In this document: piece by piece, positions 1-8,480 of the stretch
Position numbering within the stretch: position 1 is the first letter of the stretch
Layout of the letters: each line of letters opens with the position of its first letter
From: an uncultured Oscillospiraceae bacterium
GTDB lineage: Bacteria > Bacillota > Clostridia > Oscillospirales > Ruminococcaceae
NCBI GenBank assembly: GCA_905197685.1
Contig: CAJJZS010000010.1
Coordinates: 1 to 64,000 of the forward strand
Length of the DNA stretch: 64,000 bases
Reading direction: 5' to 3'
Program-made: the position numbers and the translations under genes
Notes under the pieces: generated by a model
What the model saw: only the letters and a program-made list of their open reading frames with translations
Database searches by the model: none
What the model was told of the DNA's origin: nothing

Positions 1-213
1 GCAGGCTCAGCCAAGATTTGGAAAGAGTGTATCGTCTAAGAAGAAACGAGTCCGTTGGGAGGACGGACGAACGGCGCGGGCAGGGAAGTTTGGGATTTAA
101 AGTGAGGGCAAATTCGCGAAACAGGGTGCAGGCTCAGCCTGCTTTGGTGGAAAGCAACGAAAACAGGGCGGTTTTTGCAGAAAACTTTTTTCGGAAGTGT
201 AAAGGAAAAAGCC
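1..213. other. Leading gap with a short direct repeat
   Basis: No convincing gene is visible upstream of the ylxM promoter. A 12-base word, GCAGGCTCAGCC, occurs at 1-12 and again at 128-139, followed both times by a similar TTTGG...AAAG stretch. The second copy forms the inverted repeat GCAGGC-TCA-GCCTGC (128-142). Open frames crossing this stretch lack a ribosome site. It may be the tail of a repeat or leader whose start lies outside the window. Confidence 0.3.
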
Positions 214-242
214 TTGACAGAAGGACGATGCTCGGTTATAAT
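214..242 (+). promoter_or_regulatory. Sigma-A promoter for ylxM-ffh
   Basis: TTGACA (214-219) and TATAAT (237-242) are separated by exactly 17 nt, a full match to the sigma-A consensus. It lies about 75 nt before the YlxM start codon. Confidence 0.85.
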
Positions 243-317
243 ATCAAAGGTAAGTTCAGTAAAGGGAATTGCCTTTACAGCTTGAAGAAAATACCTGGGC
301 AGGAAAGGGAGCTGCGT

Positions 318-680
318 ATGGCAAAAAACTTGGAAATCTCGATTTTGCTGGATTATTACGGTCAGATGCTGACCGAAAAACAGCTGGAGGTTGCGCAGTT
401 TTATTACAACGAGGACCTTTCCCTTGCAGAGATTGCCCAATTTGCCAACATCACCCGTCAGGGGGTGCGCGACAGCTTAAAGCGAGCCGAAGCCACCTTG
501 CTGGAGATGGAAGAACGAATGGGGCTGGCAAAAAAGTTTCGGGTTTATCAGCAAGCGTTGGAAGAAATTACCGCCTGCGCAAAGGAAATTTCGTTTGAGG
601 CGCAGCGTTATCCCAACGCATACAAGATACAGGAAAACGCGGAAAAGATAGCGCAGCTGGCGCAGAAGATTGAAGAATAA
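318..680 (+). CDS. ylxM: YlxM/p13 family helix-turn-helix protein
   Basis: This 120-residue protein belongs to the UPF0122 (YlxM/p13) family, proposed to associate with the signal recognition particle pathway. Residues about 17-60 form a sigma-region-4-like helix-turn-helix, with LTEKQLEVAQFYYNEDLSLA followed by an ITRQGVRDSL recognition helix; the C-terminal half is helical. The frame is open further upstream, but the ATG at 318 is chosen because AGGAAAGGGAG precedes it and a perfect promoter lies at 214-242. It sits 41 bp before ffh, the usual partner. Family assignment is firm; the molecular role is known only from homologues. Confidence 0.88.
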   Translation: MAKNLEISILLDYYGQMLTEKQLEVAQFYYNEDLSLAEIAQFANITRQGVRDSLKRAEATLLEMEERMGLAKKFRVYQQALEEITACAKEISFEAQRYPNAYKIQENAEKIAQLAQKIEE

Positions 681-721
681 CCAAAATGACTGCTTGAGGC
701 AGAAACAAAGGGGGAACACCG

Positions 722-2086
722 ATGGCATTCGAGGGACTTGCGGAAAAATTAAACCAAGCCTTTAAAAAACTCAAATCGAAGGGAAAACTCTCTGAGAACG
801 ATGTAAAAGAAGCGATGCGGGAGGTGCGCCTGGCGCTGTTGGAAGCGGACGTAAACTACAAGGTTGCAAAGGACTTTGTAAAAAGCGTCACCGAAAAAGC
901 GGTGGGTGAGGAAGTGCTTTCCAGCCTGACCCCGGCGCAGCAGGTTATTAAAATTGTGCGGGACGAGCTGACCGAGCTGATGGGTTCGACCGACAGCAGG
1001 ATTAACTTTTCTTCTAAAATCCCTACCGTTATTATGATGTGCGGCTTGCAGGGTTCCGGTAAAACCACCCATTCCGCAAAGCTTGCCAAAATGTTCCGCA
1101 AGCAGGGCAAACGCCCGCTGCTGGTAGCCTGCGACATTTACCGTCCGGCTGCAATCGAGCAGCTGAAAGTTGTGGGACAGCAGGTGGAAACCCCCGTCTT
1201 TGAGATGGGAACCATCAGCCCGGTGGAGATTGCAAAAAACGCAATCCGCCATGCAAAAGACTACGGCAACGATGTTGTTATCCTGGATACGGCGGGTCGT
1301 CTGCACATTGACGAACAGCTGATGCAGGAGTTACAGGACATTAAGTCGGAGGTACAGCCGAATGAAATCCTGTTGGTAATCGACGCGATGACCGGTCAGG
1401 ACGCGGTAAACGTGGCGCAGAGCTTTAACGATGCGCTGGGAATCGACGGCGTAATCCTCACCAAATTGGACGGCGACACCCGCGGAGGCGCGGCGCTGTC
1501 TGTCAGAGCAGTAACCGGAAAGCCAATTAAGTTTGCCGGTATGGGCGAAAAGTTAGACGACCTTGAAGTGTTCCACCCGGATCGTATGGCGTCCCGAATT
1601 TTGGGAATGGGCGACGTGCTGACCCTGATTGAAAAGGCGCAGGACGAGGTTGACGAGCAAAAGGCGATGGAAGTTGCCAAAAAGCTCAAAGAAAATTCAT
1701 TTGATATGGAAGACCTGTTAGAGCAGATCAAGCAGGTCAGAAATATGGGTCCTCTCGGAAAGATTCTTGAAATGTTCCCCGGAATGTCCGGAAAAATCAC
1801 CGATGAAACGGCGCAGGCAGGAGAACAGGAAATCAAGTATCTGGAAGCCATCATCAACTCGATGACAAAGGCGGAGAGGGCAAACCCGGATATTATCAAT
1901 CCGGCGCGCAAGCGAAGAATTGCGGCGGGCAGCGGCACCGATGTGCCGAGAGTAAACCGAGTGCTCAAACAGTATAAGCAGATGAAAGAAATGATGAAGA
2001 TGCTCGGCGGAAAAGGCAAAAACGGAAAACGGCGCAGAAGAATGCCGTTTAACCCGGCAATGCTGAAAAATATGCCCCCAATGTAA
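722..2086 (+). CDS. ffh: Signal recognition particle protein Ffh
   Basis: Ffh is the GTPase subunit of the signal recognition particle; with 4.5S/scRNA it delivers nascent membrane and secretory proteins to FtsY. The 454-residue length is normal. An N-terminal helical bundle is followed by the NG GTPase domain with P-loop GLQGSGKTT near residue 108, DTAGRLHID (G3) and TKLDGD (G4), then a Met-rich M domain from about 300 that ends in a basic, Met-rich tail. It starts at ATG 722 behind AAAGGGGG, 41 bp after ylxM, and probably shares its promoter. rpsP follows after a hairpin-containing gap. Confidence 0.97.
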   Translation: MAFEGLAEKLNQAFKKLKSKGKLSENDVKEAMREVRLALLEADVNYKVAKDFVKSVTEKAVGEEVLSSLTPAQQVIKIVRDELTELMGSTDSRINFSSKIPTVIMMCGLQGSGKTTHSAKLAKMFRKQGKRPLLVACDIYRPAAIEQLKVVGQQVETPVFEMGTISPVEIAKNAIRHAKDYGNDVVILDTAGRLHIDEQLMQELQDIKSEVQPNEILLVIDAMTGQDAVNVAQSFNDALGIDGVILTKLDGDTRGGAALSVRAVTGKPIKFAGMGEKLDDLEVFHPDRMASRILGMGDVLTLIEKAQDEVDEQKAMEVAKKLKENSFDMEDLLEQIKQVRNMGPLGKILEMFPGMSGKITDETAQAGEQEIKYLEAIINSMTKAERANPDIINPARKRRIAAGSGTDVPRVNRVLKQYKQMKEMMKMLGGKGKNGKRRRRMPFNPAMLKNMPPM

Positions 2087-2095
2087 AGGAAAGTT

Positions 2096-2140
2096 TATCA
2101 AACTCCGGAAAGATTGCATATAAACTCCTCCGGTTTGATA
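2096..2140 (+). other. Hairpin between ffh and rpsP
   Basis: TATCAAAC at 2096-2103 pairs with GTTTGATA at 2133-2140, and inner GGA/TCC bases extend the stem. It is followed by TAGAGTTTT rather than a full T tract. It may be a weak terminator separating ffh from rpsP or an rpsP leader element. Confidence 0.4.
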
Positions 2141-2172
2141 TAGAGTTTTGAAAGGTTCAGGAGGTGACAGAA

Positions 2173-2415
2173 ATGGCTGTTAAAATTAGACTTCGTAGAA
2201 TGGGCGCTAAAAAAGCTCCTTTCTACCGTATCGTTGTAGCTGATTCCCGTTATCCGCGCAACGGCAGATTTATCGAAGAAATCGGTTACTATGACCCGGC
2301 ACAGACTCCGGCAACAGTAAAAGTTGACGCTGAAAAAGCAAAGAAGTGGATGTCTAACGGCGCACAACCAACCGATACAGTTAGATCCCTGCTTAAAGCT
2401 AACGGTGTCCTGTAG
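2173..2415 (+). CDS. rpsP: 30S ribosomal protein S16
   Basis: Ribosomal protein S16, 80 residues, a small-subunit assembly protein. The N-terminus MAVKIRLRRMGAKKAPFYRI and the following VVADSR stretch are diagnostic. Translation from ATG 2173 is supported by AGGAGGTGA (ending at 2167); the GTG at 2164 lies inside that ribosome site. The gene leads an rpsP-khpA pair, followed by rimM-trmD after a strong terminator. This rpsP-khpA-rimM-trmD order is common in Firmicutes. Confidence 0.96.
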   Translation: MAVKIRLRRMGAKKAPFYRIVVADSRYPRNGRFIEEIGYYDPAQTPATVKVDAEKAKKWMSNGAQPTDTVRSLLKANGVL

Positions 2416-2428
2416 GAGGTAATTACAA

Positions 2429-2662
2429 ATGCAGGAACTGATTGTTACTATTGTGAAAGGTCTTGTGGACGATAAGGAAGCAGTTCGTGTGACTGTGGAC
2501 GAGCCAAAAGAGGACGGTACCGTTGTGTATCACCTTCATGTCGCAGCTGACGATATGGGCAGAGTAATCGGCAAACAGGGCAGAATTGCAAAAGCAATTC
2601 GGACAATCGTAAGATCCGCTGCCGGAAAGGTTGAGCAGAAGGTTGCAGTTGAAATCGACTAA
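2429..2662 (+). CDS. khpA: KH-domain RNA-binding protein KhpA
   Basis: A 77-residue single KH-domain protein of the KhpA/YlqC family. The KH signature GRVIGKQGRIAKAIRTIV (about residues 43-60) holds the GxxG-type loop that contacts RNA. In other Firmicutes KhpA pairs with KhpB/Jag and affects cell division and small-RNA metabolism. It starts 13 bp after rpsP behind AGGAGG and ends before a strong terminator at 2700-2738. The family is clear; the cellular role here is inferred. Confidence 0.92.
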   Translation: MQELIVTIVKGLVDDKEAVRVTVDEPKEDGTVVYHLHVAADDMGRVIGKQGRIAKAIRTIVRSAAGKVEQKVAVEID

Positions 2663-2699
2663 GGTTTTCTGCAATCGCTGTCTGAAAAGGATCATCCGA

Positions 2700-2738
2700 A
2701 AGGGCGCAAGGGCAATTAGCCTTTGTCGTCCTTTTTTT
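2700..2738 (+). terminator. Rho-independent terminator after khpA
   Basis: The arms 2700-2713 and 2719-2733 pair with one bulge around an AATTA loop, and the arm runs into a T tract at 2732-2738. It separates rpsP-khpA from rimM-trmD, so the second pair needs partial read-through or a promoter I did not find. Confidence 0.85.
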
Positions 2739-2798
2739 ATATCCGCTTGGCAGTTTTGATAAAAACAATTTAAAAGAAAGGAAAAGGAGGATGCTGCG

Positions 2799-3317
2799 AT
2801 GAGAAAAGAATATATTGAGGCAGGAAAGATTGTAACAACGCACGGTATCAAAGGGGAAGTAAAGCTGTATCCGTGGTGCGATGACCCGGAAATGTTCTGC
2901 GATATGGATACAATTTATCTGGACGCAAAGGGAACGAAAGCGATGGAGCTGACCGGCGTTCGCTTTGCAAAAAATATGCCGCTGTTAAAGCTGCGGGGCA
3001 TTGATACCGTGGAAGAAGCGGCAAAGCTGCGGGACAAGATTGTGTATGTCCACAGGGACGATATCCCGATGGAAGAGGGAGAATATCTGATTCAGGACCT
3101 GATGGGATTGCAGGTGGTGGACGCCGATGACGGAAAGGTGTACGGAAAACTGACACAGGTTAGCCCGACCGGCGCAAACGATGTTTACCACATTCTTTTT
3201 GCCGATGGAAAAGAGCGGCTGATTCCGGCAATTCCGCAGGTCGTTTTAGAGGTAGACCTTGAGGGCGGCGTTATGAAAATCCGTCCGCTGGAAGGACTGT
3301 TTGACGATGAGGATTGA
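2799..3317 (+). CDS. rimM: Ribosome maturation factor RimM
   Basis: RimM helps mature the 30S 3' head domain and binds S19. The 172-residue protein has the N-terminal barrel signature AGKIVTTHGIKGEVK (residues 8-22) and the C-terminal PRC-barrel-like part with GANDVYHI and LIPAIPQVV. ATG 2799 is preceded by AAAGGAGG. The 3' end overlaps trmD by 11 bp, suggesting translational coupling, as in most bacteria. Confidence 0.95.
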   Translation: MRKEYIEAGKIVTTHGIKGEVKLYPWCDDPEMFCDMDTIYLDAKGTKAMELTGVRFAKNMPLLKLRGIDTVEEAAKLRDKIVYVHRDDIPMEEGEYLIQDLMGLQVVDADDGKVYGKLTQVSPTGANDVYHILFADGKERLIPAIPQVVLEVDLEGGVMKIRPLEGLFDDED

Positions 3318-4053
3318 TATTGCAACGCTGTTTCCCGAAATGTGCGAAACGGTTTTGAGCGAAAGCATCATCGGCAGAGCGCGCAGAGCGGGCAAGCTGG
3401 AGATTTATTGCCACAACATTCGGGATTATACCCTTGACAAGCACCGCCGGGTGGACGATACCCCCTACGGCGGAGGCAAGGGAATGTTGATGCAGACCGA
3501 ACCGATTTACCGCTGCTGGCAGGCGGTGTGTGATATGACAGGGGAGAAGCCGCATACTGTTTATATGTCCCCGAAAGGAATGCCGTTTACCCAAAAACGC
3601 GCGGGGGAATTGCGGGAGTTTGCGCATATTTTTATTCTGTGCGGGCATTATGAAGGGGTAGACCAGCGGGTTCTGGACGAAATTGTGGACGAAGAAATCT
3701 CGCTGGGGGATTATGTTCTCACCGGCGGGGAATTGGGCGCGCTGGTGGTTGCCGACGCAGTGGGCAGATTATGCCCGGGCGTGCTGTCGGAGGAGGTGTG
3801 CTTTACCGAGGAAAGCCACTATGACGGCTTGCTTGAATATCCGCAGTACACCCGTCCGCCGGTCTGGCACGAAAAAGAGGTGCCGCCGGTGCTTGCAAGC
3901 GGGCATCACGCCAATATTTTAAAGTGGCAGCGGGAGCAGTCCATTTTGGAAACGGCAAAAAAACGCCCGGATTTGCTGCAAAAGGCGATTGCACAAGGAA
4001 AGCTGACCGAAAAAGAACGGCGTTGGCTAAGCGAAAAAGAGCAGGAGGAATAA
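3307..4053 (+). CDS. trmD: tRNA (guanine37-N1)-methyltransferase TrmD
   Basis: TrmD methylates G37 of tRNAs carrying G36 using S-adenosylmethionine and prevents +1 frameshifting. The 248-residue protein begins MRIDIATLFPEMCE. It carries the knotted SPOUT core: DDTPYGGGKGM near residue 50, ILCGHYEGVDQRV near 113, and ISLGDYVLTGGE with the SAM-binding trefoil knot at about 130-145. ATG 3307 is preferred over the in-frame TTG at 3301. It overlaps the rimM end, so the two are probably coupled. Confidence 0.96.
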   Translation: MRIDIATLFPEMCETVLSESIIGRARRAGKLEIYCHNIRDYTLDKHRRVDDTPYGGGKGMLMQTEPIYRCWQAVCDMTGEKPHTVYMSPKGMPFTQKRAGELREFAHIFILCGHYEGVDQRVLDEIVDEEISLGDYVLTGGELGALVVADAVGRLCPGVLSEEVCFTEESHYDGLLEYPQYTRPPVWHEKEVPPVLASGHHANILKWQREQSILETAKKRPDLLQKAIAQGKLTEKERRWLSEKEQEE

Positions 4054-4272
4054 TTTCATCGCTCAAAAAACAAAGAGGGCAAATATTTCCGCTCGGGCAT
4101 ATGCTGTATTACCGGAATTTTTTCGGGAAAAAGCAGGATAAAAATGTATAGAATGACAGCTATGTTGAAAACTTTATAGTGAATACAAACAAAGACAATG
4201 TCTTTTCTAACCGTCCATATAGAAAAGAAGCAGAAATTTGTAATTGTATGTAAAAGAATAGCAAAATATGCG
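4054..4272. other. Gap between trmD and the ptsH promoter
   Basis: No gene is supported in this AT-rich stretch. An 8-bp inverted repeat, CTTTTCTA (4202-4209) and TAGAAAAG (4220-4227), lies about 45 nt before the ptsH -35 element and could be a protein-binding site. No clear terminator for trmD is visible. Confidence 0.35.
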
Positions 4273-4300
4273 TTGACGAAAAGTGCCTTTGTGATATAAT
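4273..4300 (+). promoter_or_regulatory. Sigma-A promoter for ptsH
   Basis: TTGACG (4273-4278) and TATAAT (4295-4300) are 16 nt apart, giving a leader of about 75 nt before the HPr gene. Confidence 0.8.
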
Positions 4301-4380
4301 AAATTCGTATTAAAAAACAGGCAGAAATGTCTTAATTATTCAGAAATAATGAAACATCTTAGAACAGGGGAGTAACTGAA

Positions 4381-4644
4381 ATGTTTGTAAAAGAAGTAGT
4401 GGTACAAAACCAGGTTGGTCTTCACGCACGTCCGGCAACATTCTTTATCCAGAAAGCAAATGAATATAAAGCTTCTATCTGGGTTGAAAAAGAGGACCGC
4501 AGAGTAAACGCAAAAAGCCTTCTGGGCGTTTTGTCTTTGGGTATTGTGGGCGGTACAACCATCCGCATTATTGCTGACGGAGCAGATGAAAAAGAAGCTG
4601 TTGAAAGCCTGGTAGAACTGGTAGAGTCCGGTTTTGCCGAATAA
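4381..4644 (+). CDS. ptsH: Phosphocarrier protein HPr
   Basis: HPr carries phosphate from enzyme I to sugar-specific PTS enzymes II. The 87-residue protein has GLHARPA with the active His15 and the regulatory Ser46 in NAKSLLGVLSLGI, the site used by HPr kinase for CcpA-dependent catabolite control in Firmicutes. His15 argues against Crh, which lacks it. It is monocistronic, with its own promoter and terminator; ptsI is not adjacent. The ribosome site is AGGGGAG. Confidence 0.95.
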   Translation: MFVKEVVVQNQVGLHARPATFFIQKANEYKASIWVEKEDRRVNAKSLLGVLSLGIVGGTTIRIIADGADEKEAVESLVELVESGFAE

Positions 4645-4700
4645 TCGTCAGCTTTTGCCAAGAGCTTCGGCTTACGAATCAGTCGCATAAGAACCCGAAA

Positions 4701-4735
4701 GGTGTATTAGTCTATTTTGGCTGATACACCTTTTT
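4701..4735 (+). terminator. Terminator after ptsH
   Basis: GGTGTATTAG (4701-4710) pairs fully with CTGATACACC (4721-4730), followed by five T residues. Its position also rules out upstream in-frame starts for uvrC. Confidence 0.92.
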
Positions 4736-4758
4736 CTGTTTTTTCAGGGAGGAACTTT

Positions 4759-6681
4759 GTGGATAACCCGAGATTAGATTACCTCAGAGATAAGGTAAAA
4801 AAACTTCCGTTAAGCCCCGGAATTTACCTGATGAAGGATAAAAAAGGGCAGATTATTTACATCGGAAAGGCAAAGGCGCTGAAAAACCGTGTGAGCAGCT
4901 ATTTCCGAAGCGTGGAAAACCATACGCCCAAGGTCTACCGTATGGTAGAAAATGTATGGGACTTTGAGTATATCGTCACTTCCAGCGAGTTTGAAGCGTT
5001 GGTGCTGGAGTGCAGCTTTATTAAACAATATTCCCCGAAATACAATATCCTTTTAAAGGACGATAAGGGATACCACTATATCCGAATCGGCGGGGGAGAG
5101 TATGGGAAAATTACCGCAAGCCACCAGCCGCAGAAGGACGGCGCGCGCTATCTGGGACCGTATCTGTCCGGGTATGTGGTCAATCAGACGGTGGACGAGG
5201 TGAACAAAGCCTTTTTGCTGCCCACCTGCACCCGCAAATTTCCGCAGGAAATCGGCAAGCAGCGCCCCTGCTTAAATTATCACATCAAGCAGTGCATGGC
5301 TCCGTGCAGCGGAAAAATCAGCCCGGAAGAATATGCGGAGGCATTGGAGGAAGCGGTAAACTTTCTGAAAGGTTCGGGGAGTCAGATTAAAAAGATTTTA
5401 ACCGAAAAGATGATGCAGGCTTCCGAAAATCTTCAGTTTGAAAAGGCGGCAAGATACCGCGACCGAATCCGAGCCATTGACGGTTTGCGGGAAAACCAGA
5501 AGGTGGTGTCTATCCGCTACGAGGAGGAAGATGTAATTGCCATTGTGCAGTCCTCGGTGAAGTGCTGCGCGGTGGTGCTTCAGTTCCGGGATTACCGTCT
5601 GGTGGACAAAGAATATTTTATGCTGGACGAGATGGCTGAATTTTCGGACGCGGGTTTTGCAGCAAACAAAACGGAGCAGCAGACAAGCCGGACGGTGCTG
5701 GAGGAACTCAGAACGCAGTTTGTATTGAGCTACTACCAGATGAAGGACACAGTGCCCAAAGCGGTTGTGCTGGACGGAGAAAGCAGCTGCCGACAGGAAT
5801 TGGAAGAACATCTCTGCAAAAAGGCAGGAAGAAGCGTGCAGCTGATTGTTCCGCAAAAGGGCGACCAGATGAAGCTGTTGACCATGGCGAAGGAAAACGC
5901 AAGCCAGCAGATTGCCGAACAGACCAAAAGAACCGGTCGGGAAGTGTCTGCGCTGGACGAGCTGGCGCGGCTGCTGGGACTGCACAGGATTCCCAATTAT
6001 ATCGAAGCGTACGATATTTCCAACATCGGCAGCGAAACAATCGTAGCGGGCATGGCAGTATTTGAGGGCGGCAGACCGCTCAAGGGCGCTTACCGCAAGT
6101 TTTCGGTTCGGTCGGTGGTGGGAAAGACCGATGACTACGCCTCGATGCGGGAGGTGATTACCCGCCGCCTGGAGCGATATGAGCAGCATAAACAGGAGGG
6201 GGTAGGGTTTGGGCGTCTGCCGGATTTAATCCTGTTGGACGGCGGCAGAGGGCACGTGGCGGCAGTAAAGCCGATTGTGCGGGAGATGGGATTTGATATT
6301 CCGGTATTCGGCATGGCAAAGGACGACCGCCACCGCACCAGAACGATTGCGACGGAGGACGGGGAGCTTTCGGTGTCTTCTTTCCGAGCGGCGTTTGATT
6401 TGCTGACCAATATTCAGGACGAGGTTCACCGATTTTCTGTCACCTATTCCCGTTCCAAGCATCAAAGCAAGGCGATGGACTCGGTGCTGCGTTCGGTGGA
6501 AGGAATCGGGGAAACCAGAGCGAAAAATCTGTTCCTGCGTTTTCGTACCCTCAAGGCGATGGAAGCGGCAACAATCGAGCAGCTGGAAGAAACCCCTTCG
6601 ATGACCCACCTGGCAGCCTGCAACCTGTATCGGGCGCTGCATGAGGGAGGACAGCCCGACGGGGATTTGCAGGAGGAATAA
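4759..6681 (+). CDS. uvrC: Excinuclease ABC subunit C
   Basis: UvrC makes the dual incisions around DNA lesions handed over by UvrA and UvrB. The 640-residue protein has an N-terminal GIY-YIG nuclease domain (PGIYLMKDKKGQIIYIGKAK), a UVR helix pair near residue 190-220 (LQFEKAARYRDRI) that binds UvrB, the RNase H-like C-terminal nuclease with YDISNIG and LILLDGGRGH, and a final helix-hairpin-helix (SVEGIGETRAKNL). GTG 4759 is chosen because GGGAGGA precedes it and upstream starts fall inside the ptsH terminator. uvrB and uvrA lie further along the window in separate units. Confidence 0.96.
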   Translation: MDNPRLDYLRDKVKKLPLSPGIYLMKDKKGQIIYIGKAKALKNRVSSYFRSVENHTPKVYRMVENVWDFEYIVTSSEFEALVLECSFIKQYSPKYNILLKDDKGYHYIRIGGGEYGKITASHQPQKDGARYLGPYLSGYVVNQTVDEVNKAFLLPTCTRKFPQEIGKQRPCLNYHIKQCMAPCSGKISPEEYAEALEEAVNFLKGSGSQIKKILTEKMMQASENLQFEKAARYRDRIRAIDGLRENQKVVSIRYEEEDVIAIVQSSVKCCAVVLQFRDYRLVDKEYFMLDEMAEFSDAGFAANKTEQQTSRTVLEELRTQFVLSYYQMKDTVPKAVVLDGESSCRQELEEHLCKKAGRSVQLIVPQKGDQMKLLTMAKENASQQIAEQTKRTGREVSALDELARLLGLHRIPNYIEAYDISNIGSETIVAGMAVFEGGRPLKGAYRKFSVRSVVGKTDDYASMREVITRRLERYEQHKQEGVGFGRLPDLILLDGGRGHVAAVKPIVREMGFDIPVFGMAKDDRHRTRTIATEDGELSVSSFRAAFDLLTNIQDEVHRFSVTYSRSKHQSKAMDSVLRSVEGIGETRAKNLFLRFRTLKAMEAATIEQLEETPSMTHLAACNLYRALHEGGQPDGDLQEE

Positions 6682-6732
6682 CCGAAATCTGCCGCGGTTT
6701 TATAGGAAAATGAGAAAATATCTGCCCTACCA

Positions 6733-6761
6733 TTGACAAACTGTCCGAAAACGCAGATAAT
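6733..6761 (+). promoter_or_regulatory. Sigma-A promoter for rsmD-coaD
   Basis: TTGACA (6733-6738) and GATAAT (6756-6761) are spaced by 17 nt, about 50 nt before rsmD. Confidence 0.75.
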
Positions 6762-6810
6762 AAAGGGGAAACAATGTTGGAATTTTTAGTTCCGAGGAAA
6801 GGAAAATGAT

Positions 6811-7365
6811 ATGAGAGTTACCACAGGTCTTGCAAGAGGAAGAAATCTGGAGGCTCCGCAGGGGCTGGATACCCGCCCTTCTTCCGATATGACAAAGCAG
6901 GCGGTATTTAATATTATTCAAAATTATGTGGAAGGCTGCGTTTTTCTGGATCTGTTTGCAGGTTCCGGACAGATGGGGATTGAGGCGCTCAGCCGCGGGG
7001 CAAAACAGGCGGTATTTATCGACAGTTCCGCAAAGGCAATCGAGGTAATCAAAGCAAATCTCAAGCACTGTTCTCTGATGGAACAGGCAAGGGTGGCGCA
7101 GATGGACGCAAAAGCCTTTTTGCAGAGCGCTTCGCAAAAATTTGACATTATCTTTTTGGACCCTCCGTATCAAAAGCAAATCATCGACGCGGTGCTGCCT
7201 TTGGCAACAGAAAAACTCAGCGAAGGCGGAATCATTGTCTGCGAAACCGAGCGCAACGAAACGCTTCCGCAGGGATACGGCGAATACACCGAAACCAAAA
7301 CCTATCTTTACGGAAAGGCAAAGGTTACGGTTTACCGAAAAGCACAGCCGGAGGAGGAAGAATAA
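6811..7365 (+). CDS. rsmD: 16S rRNA (guanine966-N2)-methyltransferase RsmD
   Basis: RsmD methylates G966 of 16S rRNA in the 30S head. The 184-residue protein opens with MRVTTGLARGRNLEAP and TRPSSDMTKQAVFNI. The SAM pocket is FLDLFAGSGQMGIEALSRGA (residues about 47-66), and the catalytic motif is FLDPPYQ near residue 116. The ribosome site is AGGAAAGG. coaD begins 4 bp after its stop, the usual rsmD-coaD arrangement. Confidence 0.95.
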   Translation: MRVTTGLARGRNLEAPQGLDTRPSSDMTKQAVFNIIQNYVEGCVFLDLFAGSGQMGIEALSRGAKQAVFIDSSAKAIEVIKANLKHCSLMEQARVAQMDAKAFLQSASQKFDIIFLDPPYQKQIIDAVLPLATEKLSEGGIIVCETERNETLPQGYGEYTETKTYLYGKAKVTVYRKAQPEEEE

Positions 7366-7369
7366 CCGT

Positions 7370-7879
7370 ATGCAGCAAAAGCAGAGAATTGCGGTGGTTC
7401 CGGGCAGCTTTGACCCGATTACAAAGGGACACATGGACATTATCCGCAGGGCGCAAAGCCTGTTTGACAAGGTGATTGTTCTGGTTGTTATCAATGCCCA
7501 AAAACAGCCCTGCTTTTCCTTGGAGGAGCGCGTAGAACTGATTCGAGCTTCGATTGAGGGACTGAGCGGGGTAGAGGTGGACAGCTACGAGGGGCTGTTG
7601 GTGGATTATGTTCGGGATGCGGGCGCCTGCGCCATTGTCAAAGGGCTGCGCGCCGTTTCCGACTTTGAATATGAATTTCAGATGGCTTTGATGAACAAGG
7701 AGCTGTATGACCGGGTGGAAACGGTCTTTTTGACCACCAGCACCGCAAACCAGTATCTCAGCTCCAGCGTTGTCAAGCAGATTGCTTCGTTCGGCGGCAA
7801 TATTCGCCCCTTTGTGCCGGAACAGATTCACGAAAGGGTCGCCGCGCGGTTAAATCCAAGCCATCGCAACGCAGAATAA
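7370..7879 (+). CDS. coaD: Pantetheine-phosphate adenylyltransferase
   Basis: CoaD adenylates 4'-phosphopantetheine to dephospho-CoA, the penultimate step of CoA synthesis. The 169-residue protein has the nucleotidyltransferase signature PGSFDPITKGHMDIIRRA near the N-terminus and SSSVVKQIASFGG near the C-terminus. A longer open frame runs upstream, but ATG 7370 matches the family N-terminus and has GGAGGAGG in the rsmD 3' end as its ribosome site. Confidence 0.96.
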   Translation: MQQKQRIAVVPGSFDPITKGHMDIIRRAQSLFDKVIVLVVINAQKQPCFSLEERVELIRASIEGLSGVEVDSYEGLLVDYVRDAGACAIVKGLRAVSDFEYEFQMALMNKELYDRVETVFLTTSTANQYLSSSVVKQIASFGGNIRPFVPEQIHERVAARLNPSHRNAE

Positions 7880-7898
7880 CAGCATAGGAGGAAAAAAG

Positions 7899-8372
7899 AT
7901 GAATGTTGATGAAATCCTGAATATGATTGACGATATGCTGGAAGAAGCTTGGGGACTTCCGTTTTCCGGCGGGCGCTGCGTGGTGGACGCGCAGAGGGTG
8001 CGGGAATGTGTGGAAGATATTCGTTTAAACCTTCCCGGCGAGATTAAACAGGCGAAGATGATTGTGGCAGACCGCAACGACATTATCAAAACCGCCGAGC
8101 GTCAGGCAGAAGCGACGGTGCGCAAGGCGGAAGAGCGCGCAAGAATGTTGATTGCGCAGGAAGAAATTGTCAAGCAGGCGCAGGAAAAGGCTGCGGATAT
8201 CATCGCTCAGGCGCAGATGGCAGCGAAAGAAATTCGCCGCGCTTCGCATGAATTTTCCGACTCGGTTTTGCGTCAGACAGAAGAAAACCTGTCCGATTCG
8301 CTGAAAAATGTGCGGGAAACCAGACAGGCTTTGCGCAACGCAACCGGTAAGGTAAAACCAAAAGAAAATTAA
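7899..8372 (+). CDS. Coiled-coil protein, ATPase subunit B/H-like
   Basis: A 157-residue soluble, strongly helical protein with a long charged coiled coil (about residues 50-145) made of repeated EA/KAxE patterns such as AERQAEATVRKAEERARM. Such proteins are often auto-annotated as ATP synthase F0 B or V-ATPase H-like, but there is no membrane anchor and no ATPase operon here, so that name reflects only the coiled coil. It follows coaD by 19 bp with an AGGAGG ribosome site and precedes a strong terminator, so it is the last gene of the rsmD unit. Function unknown. Confidence 0.8.
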   Translation: MNVDEILNMIDDMLEEAWGLPFSGGRCVVDAQRVRECVEDIRLNLPGEIKQAKMIVADRNDIIKTAERQAEATVRKAEERARMLIAQEEIVKQAQEKAADIIAQAQMAAKEIRRASHEFSDSVLRQTEENLSDSLKNVRETRQALRNATGKVKPKEN

Positions 8373-8379
8373 AAAAAGG

Positions 8380-8428
8380 AGGCAGTCTTTTCTCAAATCG
8401 TAAGGGTTTGGAAAAGGCTGCCTTTTTT
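8380..8428 (+). terminator. Terminator after the rsmD-coaD unit
   Basis: AGGCAG-T-CTTTTC (8380-8392) pairs with GAAAAGGCTGCCT (8411-8423), ending in six T residues. Confidence 0.88.
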
Positions 8429-8480
8429 GCGGAATGTTTTTGTTCCGAACAAGACTAAAAAAAGAAAGAAGGAATTTTTG

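Noticed and set aside
4381..4644. Crh-like paralogue instead of HPr
   Set aside because: The active His15 in GLHARPA is present; Crh lacks it.
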